The position numbers and the translations under genes are program-made. Shown here piece by piece: positions 57,673-64,000 of a stretch of DNA of 64,000 nucleotides (the first letter of the stretch is position 1; each line of letters opens with the position of its first letter). The notes beneath the pieces were generated by a model. It was not told the origin of the DNA and ran no database searches. It was given only the letters and a program-made list of their open reading frames with translations. The stretch is from an uncultured Clostridia bacterium (GTDB lineage Bacteria; Bacillota; Clostridia; Christensenellales; Borkfalkiaceae): the NCBI GenBank assembly GCA_947595585.1, contig CANQET010000001.1:62001-126000 (forward strand), read 5' to 3'.

Positions 57673-59669
57673 TGAAGCTACTGCTCCCGCTCGGACTGTT
57701 GGGGCTGCTCGGCGTCCTTGCGCTCATCATCATCTATATCATCAAGCCGAACTACCAGACGAAGCACGTCTCCTCGACCTTCGTGTGGCAGCTCAGCTTG
57801 AAGAAACGGCGGCGGATCCCGATCTCGAAGATCAGGAATCTGTTGGTCTTCCTATGCCAGATCCTGATCCTCACGGGGATCGGTCTCACCCTTGCGCAGC
57901 CCGTCATCTACCACGAGAACGAATCGGATAAGACGGATATCATCGTCATCCTCGATTCCTCCGCGAGCATGCGCGCGCGCGATGAAGACGGGAAGACCCG
58001 CTTCGAACGTGCCATTGCGGCGGCGAAGAGCCGTTGCGATTCTGTCACGGGAGCAGGGGGGTATGCCACGCTCATCTTTGCCGATGAATCTCCCCGCGTC
58101 CTCGCATCGCGGATCTCTTTGCGGGACCGCTCGATCCTCAATGCGGAATTCGAGAAACTTCAGGATGCGGCGGAAGAGGAAGATTACTACCAAGGCGATG
58201 TCTACGACGAGCAGACTCTCGCCTATATGTGTTCCTACGGCACCTCGAATATCGACGCGGCGATCGAACTCGCCAAGGACGTCCTCTCCGTCAACCCCAA
58301 TGCGACGATCAGCCTCTACACGGATACGACGTACGCGGCACCCGGGTCGGTGGAGATCGTGAACGTCGCCAAGGCGGGGGAGTGGAACGCCGCCATCCTC
58401 GATGCAGAGGCGACGATCGTCGAAGGCTACTGCGAACTCACGGTCGACGTCGCCTGCTACGGCAGAGACGAGCTCTCTTTGGACCTCGAGATCACCGTAG
58501 AGAACCCCAACACCTATGATGCGAGCGAGATCGCTCCGCCGATCACCATCCACACGCAGGTCGCCTGCTCCCGCGATGAGCCCAAGCGCCTCGTCTTCTG
58601 CAGGGCGAAGGGGACGGACAGCACGGTGGAATATATCCAGCTGGGCGCGGGGGAGCAGTTCTACAGCTATTCCTCCATCCACATCCAAGTCGATGCGGGC
58701 GAGGAAGACAGCTACACGAGCGACGACAACTTCGATCTCTACGGCGGACACAAGGAAGTCATCCGCGTGCAGTATGCTTCGCTTCTGCCCAACGCCTTCG
58801 TCAACACCGCGCTCGATACCTTGCGGCGGCGGCTCGCCGATCGTTGGGATATCCAGATCACCGAAGTCCAGCTCGGGAAATCTCCCGCCATGGATGGGTT
58901 CGATCTCTATATCTTCGAGCATTACGAACTGAATGCTTTCCCGACGGACGGCGCCGTGATCGTGCTCGACCCCGTGGATCTTCCCGCCTCCTCGGGGCTC
59001 AGAGTCCTCGGGAGAGCGACGAGCACGAACGGGGATATCTACCTCGAAAGCAGCATCTCCAGCCCCGTCACCAACGCGATGAAGATCGGCGAGATCACGA
59101 TACAGGCATTCCGTCAGCTGCAGTATAACTCGGATTACGAAATGCTCATGGAAGCCACGCCGCAGCACTATCCCATGTTGCTCGTGCGCAACGACGGGCC
59201 CGATAAAGTCGCGGTGGTCTCCTTCAGCGTACACTACTCGAACATCGCCATTCTTCCCGAGTGGATGTTCCTTTGGGCCAACCTCATGAATTACTTCTTC
59301 CCCTCGACGGTGGAGGGGACCTCCTTCGAAGTCAACGAGGCGATTCCCGTCAACGCCCGTGGGGACAAGGTCGTATATTCGGGGCAGGATGAACCGCTCA
59401 CGAAGTTCCCGACCTCCGTCATCCCGCGGCTCCCCGGGACCTATACCTTCGAACTCGATACGTATTACGGCCAGAAGACGAAGACGAGCGTCTATGTGAA
59501 GACGCCCGCCGCCGAAAGCAACCTCTTCAACGTGGAATACGAGCTCAACGATCCCTATGGAAATTGGGAATTTGCCGATAGCTACGACGACCTCCTCATC
59601 TGGTTTGCCGCGGCGCTCGTCGCCTTCCTGTTCCTCGAATACTGGCTGCAGGGCCGTCAGGCGAAGTGA
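57669..59669 (+). CDS. BatA-like VWA membrane protein
   Basis: 666 residues. The N-terminus (LLLPLGLLGLLGVLALIIIYIIKP, then a second helix near 60-80) matches the BatA N-terminal membrane domain. A VWA domain follows with intact MIDAS DSSAS (VILDSSASMRARDED) and TSNIDAAIELAKDVL. A long beta-rich extracytoplasmic region ends in a C-terminal helix (LIWFAAALVAFLFLEYWLQ). Metal-dependent protein binding outside or at the membrane is expected. ATG 57669 overlaps the DUF58 stop (ATGATG, alternative 57672). Confidence 0.85.
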   Translation: MMKLLLPLGLLGLLGVLALIIIYIIKPNYQTKHVSSTFVWQLSLKKRRRIPISKIRNLLVFLCQILILTGIGLTLAQPVIYHENESDKTDIIVILDSSASMRARDEDGKTRFERAIAAAKSRCDSVTGAGGYATLIFADESPRVLASRISLRDRSILNAEFEKLQDAAEEEDYYQGDVYDEQTLAYMCSYGTSNIDAAIELAKDVLSVNPNATISLYTDTTYAAPGSVEIVNVAKAGEWNAAILDAEATIVEGYCELTVDVACYGRDELSLDLEITVENPNTYDASEIAPPITIHTQVACSRDEPKRLVFCRAKGTDSTVEYIQLGAGEQFYSYSSIHIQVDAGEEDSYTSDDNFDLYGGHKEVIRVQYASLLPNAFVNTALDTLRRRLADRWDIQITEVQLGKSPAMDGFDLYIFEHYELNAFPTDGAVIVLDPVDLPASSGLRVLGRATSTNGDIYLESSISSPVTNAMKIGEITIQAFRQLQYNSDYEMLMEATPQHYPMLLVRNDGPDKVAVVSFSVHYSNIAILPEWMFLWANLMNYFFPSTVEGTSFEVNEAIPVNARGDKVVYSGQDEPLTKFPTSVIPRLPGTYTFELDTYYGQKTKTSVYVKTPAAESNLFNVEYELNDPYGNWEFADSYDDLLIWFAAALVAFLFLEYWLQGRQAK

Positions 59670-59677
59670 GGTGAGCG

Positions 59678-62506
59678 ATGCATAATTTCGGTATAATCTT
59701 TCTACATCCTTGGCTGTTGCTGCTCATCATCCCCGCGATCGCGCTCACGCTCATCCCGTATTTCCTTCTGAACAAGCGCTACCGCAGAACGCGCAACCGC
59801 ATCATCTCGATGGTGCTGCACAGCATCGTCATGGTGCTCGTCATCTTCGTGCTTGCGGGCATCACCTTCACCTATCAGGTCAACAACCTCGAGAACGAAG
59901 TGATCGTGCTCGTCGACGTCTCGGATACACAGGAAGACGTCGCCGAGCGCCGCGACGAATTCGTGGAGCGCGTGCTCTCGGAAGGCGGCTACGATGGGTT
60001 CAAGATGGGCGTCGTGCTCTTTGGCTTCACGCAGAAAGAGGCCGTGGGGCTCTCCTTTGAGACGGAGCTCCTCTACGATCGATATCAAGAGGCCCTCGCG
60101 GGCGTCTTGCCCGATACTACGGCGACGGATATCGCCGCGGCGCTCGAATATACGGCAAGCCTCTTCAACTATCCCGCATCGGCCAAGATCGTGCTCGTGA
60201 CCGACGGTGCGGAGACCGATGAGAATGCGCTCGATGCTGTCCGCAGCGTCACGGCGCGGGGGATCCGTATCGATACCGTCTACCTCGCGGGCGGACTTAT
60301 GGGGGACAGCGTGCGGGTCACGAACATCATCTTCCCCGAGACCCACATCGATATCAACCAAGAAGCCACGCTCATGGTGCAGGTCGAATCCTTGGCCGCA
60401 AGCAGCGGCAGCTCCTGCGACGTCGTCTTCTCGGACAACGGTGAGGAGATCGCACGGCAGCAGCTCGCGATCACGGGGGGCATCCAGCTCGTTCCCTTCA
60501 CCCATACCTTCACCGAGGGCGGTCTGCACGAGATCACGGCGACGATCGACAGCCGCGGCGACCTCATCCCCCAGAACAACTCCTACCGCGCATGTCTCCA
60601 CGTGGAGAGCTTCACGAAGATCGCCATCCTCGAGAGCGCAACGGGCGCCTCGCAGCCCATCAGCGAGCTCCTCGCCTCGGAGGAGACGGTGGAATACGAC
60701 GTAAAGCAGTTTTTGATCAACGAAGACAGCGCCCCGCACACCGTCGACGATCTGCGTGCCTACGATCAGATCATTCTGAACAATATCGCCCCTTCGGATA
60801 TGCCCGAAGGGTTCGATGAAGCGCTCTATTCCTATGTCTATGACTACGGCGGCGGCGTCTTCACCGCGGGCGGCGACGACGCCGCGGGCAGCCCCCACGG
60901 CTACAACCGTGCCGAGATGGCGGGCGATACCGTCTACGACGATATCCTTCCCGTCGAAGTCATCAACTACACCCCGCCGCTCGGCGTCATGATCATCGTC
61001 GACGTCTCGGGCTCGATGTCTTCGGTCCAGCCCGATGGAAAGAGCAAGCTCGCATGGGCGAAAGAGGGGGCCGCGCAGTGCCTCGATATCCTCACCGAAC
61101 GCGATTTCGTCGGCCTCATGACGCTCGGCAGCACCTACGGCTTCGTCCTTCCGCTCACCCGCCGTACGCAAGAGGATGCCATCCGCGATGCCATCCGCAA
61201 TATCGACGGCAACGGCGGCACCGAATTTGCGCCCGCGGTCGAACGTGCGGGATTTGCCCTCAACAGCGAGGACCGCGTCGATAAGCGGCACATCATCATC
61301 GTGACCGACGGCGAACCCGCCGACGACGATGCCTTCCTCGAATGCGTCGATACCTATACGCAGTCGGGGATCACCTTCTCGCTGCTCGTCATCGGCCCCG
61401 AAAACCAGCTGTGCACGGATTTCAAGGCACACGGCGGGCACGTCTATGTTGCCAATTCGGCCTTCGAATGCGTCTCGCAGATGACGGAGGACCTCCAGGC
61501 CAAGGCCGTCGAGGAATCGAAAACAGAGGAATTCCATCCCCTCATCGCGGATACGCTCTCTCCCGTCGTCGCAGGCGTGAATTACGGCGGCGTGGAAGGC
61601 ATGAGCGACCGTGCCATGCAGGCGACCCTCGGCGGGTTCTACGGCACCAAGATCAAATCGGACGCCAAGGTCATCCTTCAGGGCGAATACGATGTCCCCA
61701 TCTACGCACAGTGGAAGTTCGGCAAGGGCTCCGTCGGCAGTTTCCTCTGCGATATCGGAGGAAAGTGGTCGGGCGGGTTCCTCGCGGACGCGGACGGGCG
61801 GCGCTTGCTGCTCAATGCGATCGCCAACCTCATGCCGCTCGAGAACATCCGCGTGCAGAACATCGATTACAAATTCCAAGAGGAAAACTATATCAACGAA
61901 CTCAGTGTTTCCCCCCGCAAAGCGCTCGAAAGCGGGGAGAAGCTGCGGGGGCAGATCGTATATACCGACCCCGAGACGAAGGAAGAGGTCTCGGTGCCCC
62001 TCGACGGAAGCAAAAACCGCGCAGATTGCTACATCAAACTGCCGCTCGACAGCACTTCGGGCTATTCCCGCTGCGACTTCGTCGTGACCCTCCCCGGGCT
62101 CTATCATATCCTGATCGAGCGCGTCGATGCAGGAGGGAACGTCGTAGAGAACAGCACGCTCGAATTCTACAAAGTCTTCTCCTATTCCAAGGAATACGGC
62201 GAAGCGACGGTGGAGGGCGTAGAAGTGCAGGATCCCCAAGTATTCCTCTCCACGCTCGCGCTAAGGGGCGGCGGGAACACCGTGAGCATCGAAGAGCCGT
62301 GGAACGTGTTCCTCGACTTTGTTACGGATCTCGACCGCACGTTCGATCCCCGCTGGATCCTCTTGATCGTGGCGATGGTGCTCTTCCTGCTCGATATCAT
62401 TGTAAGAAAATTCAAATTCAAATGGATCCACGAGATCGTGCGCGAACGCAAAGAGCAAAAGGAAAAGGCGGGCGCGAACGGCCGTGGAGGTAAGCAAGGA
62501 GGATGA
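59678..62506 (+). CDS. Double-VWA membrane protein with GATase1-like domain
   Basis: 942 residues. Two N-terminal membrane helices are followed by a first VWA domain (VLVDVSDTQED; the third MIDAS Ser is replaced by Thr) at about 85-205. A beta-sandwich follows, then a class-I glutamine-amidotransferase-like region (YDQIILNNIAPSDMP...GGGVFTAGGDDAAG) at about 320-410 without an obvious catalytic Cys. A second VWA with canonical DVSGSMSS and GTEFAPAVERAG lies at about 440-610. A further beta-rich region and a C-terminal helix (WILLIVAMVLFLLDIIV) complete it. Domain order resembles large VWA/GATase1 proteins associated with MoxR. It starts 8 nt after the previous gene. Confidence 0.85.
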   Translation: MHNFGIIFLHPWLLLLIIPAIALTLIPYFLLNKRYRRTRNRIISMVLHSIVMVLVIFVLAGITFTYQVNNLENEVIVLVDVSDTQEDVAERRDEFVERVLSEGGYDGFKMGVVLFGFTQKEAVGLSFETELLYDRYQEALAGVLPDTTATDIAAALEYTASLFNYPASAKIVLVTDGAETDENALDAVRSVTARGIRIDTVYLAGGLMGDSVRVTNIIFPETHIDINQEATLMVQVESLAASSGSSCDVVFSDNGEEIARQQLAITGGIQLVPFTHTFTEGGLHEITATIDSRGDLIPQNNSYRACLHVESFTKIAILESATGASQPISELLASEETVEYDVKQFLINEDSAPHTVDDLRAYDQIILNNIAPSDMPEGFDEALYSYVYDYGGGVFTAGGDDAAGSPHGYNRAEMAGDTVYDDILPVEVINYTPPLGVMIIVDVSGSMSSVQPDGKSKLAWAKEGAAQCLDILTERDFVGLMTLGSTYGFVLPLTRRTQEDAIRDAIRNIDGNGGTEFAPAVERAGFALNSEDRVDKRHIIIVTDGEPADDDAFLECVDTYTQSGITFSLLVIGPENQLCTDFKAHGGHVYVANSAFECVSQMTEDLQAKAVEESKTEEFHPLIADTLSPVVAGVNYGGVEGMSDRAMQATLGGFYGTKIKSDAKVILQGEYDVPIYAQWKFGKGSVGSFLCDIGGKWSGGFLADADGRRLLLNAIANLMPLENIRVQNIDYKFQEENYINELSVSPRKALESGEKLRGQIVYTDPETKEEVSVPLDGSKNRADCYIKLPLDSTSGYSRCDFVVTLPGLYHILIERVDAGGNVVENSTLEFYKVFSYSKEYGEATVEGVEVQDPQVFLSTLALRGGGNTVSIEEPWNVFLDFVTDLDRTFDPRWILLIVAMVLFLLDIIVRKFKFKWIHEIVRERKEQKEKAGANGRGGKQGG

Positions 62507-62508
62507 TC

Positions 62509-64000
62509 ATGAAAAAATTTAAGATCGTGATCGCCGTACTTCTCTCCTCATTGCTGTTGCTTCTCTCCGTAGGTTGCGGCGGAAAACTCGAGACCCCCGT
62601 CGGATTTTATCTCGACGAAAACGATACGCTCGTCTGGAGCGATGTGAAGGATGCAAGGAGCTACAACGTCGAGGTCACAAAGCTCGGGGATACGGGAAAC
62701 GAGTGGGTCGATACCTACCCTGTGCACCGCTCCAATTATTCGCTCGCAAGCCTCGAAAAGGGGGAGTATTTCATCCGCATCCAGGCGATCGGCGGCAGGA
62801 AGAATTCCCTGCAGTCGGCGTGGTCGGAACCCCAACCCTATCAAAAAGAGGAGAGCTACGGGATCTTGTACCGCCTCATCGACGGCGGCGACGCCTATGA
62901 GGCATACCGCATCGGCGGCATCGCGGAGAACGGGGAAGTGAAGATCGGCCCCATCTTCGGATCGGTCTTTGCGGGCAAAGATATGCGCAGGCCCGTCACG
63001 AGTATCGCAGACAGGGCGCTCCGCGGCGGACGTGAGATCACGAGCGTCTATGTGGACGACAGCGTCCGTACCATCGGCAGCGAGGCGTTTGCCAACTGCG
63101 TCAAGCTCACCAAAGTCCGCCTTCCCGAAACGGGCATCGAATCGCTCGGGACCTCGGCCTTCCACAACTGCAGCTCCCTCACCACGATCGAGAACCTCGA
63201 AAAGGCCAAGATCACGACGATCGGCATGCTCACCTTCGGCTATTGTGCCGCGCTGCCCTCGGTAAATCTGCCCGAGAGCATCACGATGATCGACGAATCC
63301 GCCTTCTACCGCTGTGCGGCGATGAAGGAATTCAAACTTCCCCCCGAAGTGCGGGTCATCGGTCCCTCGGCGTTCTCTTCGATGGACGCTCTCACCAAAG
63401 TCGAATTCAACAGTAAGCTGACCCAGATCGGCGCCGCTGCGTTTTCGAGCGATACCGCGCTCACCACAGTGGAATTTGCGCCCCTCGAGGGATCGCTCAC
63501 GATCGGGGGAAACGCGTTTGCGGCGTGCGGCCTCACGTCCGTCACCGTTCCCGACGGGACGACGCGGCTCGACGCAGGCGCCTTCATGAACTGCACCGCC
63601 TTGGAGGAAGTCGATATCCCCGATAGCGTGACGTATATCGGCACCCAGTGCTTCGACGGCTGCAAATTCATGACGACGCAGAACGACCCCAAGGGGCTGT
63701 GCTATGCAGATCGCTGGCTCGTCGGCATCACGGAAGAGATGAAGCCCACGCTCACGGCGCTCTCCACGGGCGATTTCAAGGAGGGGACCTACGGCATCTC
63801 CGTCGCCGCTTTCAACTCCTGCTCCGAGCTCCTCACTGTGGACAGCATCCCCGAGGGGTGCATCTACATCAACGACTACGCCTTCTCGAACTGCCCGCTT
63901 CTCACGAAGTTCATCGCCGCGGCGGACAGCGTGCAGTACCTCGGGAATTTCGCCTTGGCCTCCTGCCCGACCCTCAGCAATGTGCGCTTCGGCGACGGGC
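62509..64000 (+). CDS. BspA-type LRR lipoprotein, 3' end outside the window
   Basis: At least 497 residues, open to the window edge. The signal peptide ends in lipobox SVGC (C23). One fibronectin III-like domain follows (TPVGFYLDENDTLVWSDVKD...), similar to those in the giant LRR protein. Then come BspA/TpLRR repeats (VRTIGSEAFANCVKLTKVRLP and many more) interrupted by a KDMRRPVTSIADRALRGG-like linker. AAGGAGG (62496-62502) is 6 nt before ATG 62509; ATG 62503 overlaps the upstream stop but has no spacing. Its place as last visible gene of the MoxR/VWA operon ties LRR surface proteins to that machinery. Confidence 0.85.
   Translation, partial: MKKFKIVIAVLLSSLLLLLSVGCGGKLETPVGFYLDENDTLVWSDVKDARSYNVEVTKLGDTGNEWVDTYPVHRSNYSLASLEKGEYFIRIQAIGGRKNSLQSAWSEPQPYQKEESYGILYRLIDGGDAYEAYRIGGIAENGEVKIGPIFGSVFAGKDMRRPVTSIADRALRGGREITSVYVDDSVRTIGSEAFANCVKLTKVRLPETGIESLGTSAFHNCSSLTTIENLEKAKITTIGMLTFGYCAALPSVNLPESITMIDESAFYRCAAMKEFKLPPEVRVIGPSAFSSMDALTKVEFNSKLTQIGAAAFSSDTALTTVEFAPLEGSLTIGGNAFAACGLTSVTVPDGTTRLDAGAFMNCTALEEVDIPDSVTYIGTQCFDGCKFMTTQNDPKGLCYADRWLVGITEEMKPTLTALSTGDFKEGTYGISVAAFNSCSELLTVDSIPEGCIYINDYAFSNCPLLTKFIAAADSVQYLGNFALASCPTLSNVRFGDG

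Overview
The window looks like chromosome from a GC-rich, endospore-forming Firmicute of the class Clostridia. It carries a complete gerA-gerB-gerC germination operon and spoIIE. Most genes have strong Shine-Dalgarno sites and textbook sigma-A promoters (TTGACA/TATAAT, 16-18 bp spacers), and ileS has a T-box leader. No rRNA, tRNA, CRISPR array, transposase or phage gene was seen. The species cannot be named from this evidence.

Layout. 1-17 kb: housekeeping and metabolic genes separated by long gene-free blocks packed with short palindromic repeat families. The genes are a pyridoxamine-kinase-like enzyme, a zinc-ribbon/TPR/TIR/membrane protein, a Pr6Pr-like membrane protein, T-box-controlled ileS, a HAD hydrolase, a Na/Pi cotransporter, a GH51 arabinofuranosidase and a small leucine-rich-repeat (LRR) lipoprotein. 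The repeat families are absent from about 17 kb onwards. 17-30.5 kb: an rRNA methyltransferase-like gene with a pseudouridine synthase, a large exported protein, DUF378, feoA-feoB running into a second pseudouridine synthase, an ArsR regulator with a P1B metal ATPase under a palindromic operator, a YbjN-like protein, and ade-rdgB-phosphodiesterase. 30.7-34.7 kb: one large prepilin/GLUG surface-protein gene that appears broken by two single-G insertions and an amber codon. 34.7-44.5 kb: a flippase-like membrane protein, an EamA transporter, spoIIE with a Spo0A-box-like site, an independent minus-strand transcript of about 370 nt with two RBS-led 10-codon reading frames, a phosphatase, and gerABC.

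44.8-64 kb is the most unusual region. A 3105-residue LRR lipoprotein is followed by an apparent six-gene operon: a small membrane protein, MoxR ATPase, DUF58 protein, two large von Willebrand A (VWA) membrane proteins, and another LRR lipoprotein running off the window end. The promoters of the giant gene and of the operon share a 28-bp upstream box placed exactly 40 bp before the -35. This suggests that the giant surface protein and the MoxR/VWA machinery are co-regulated parts of one cell-surface system.

Recurring regulatory themes are start codons lying 5-6 nt after the -10 element (leaderless mRNAs) and promoter -35 hexamers placed in the loop of the upstream gene's terminator. All functional calls come from reading the sequence. 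No database search was run.
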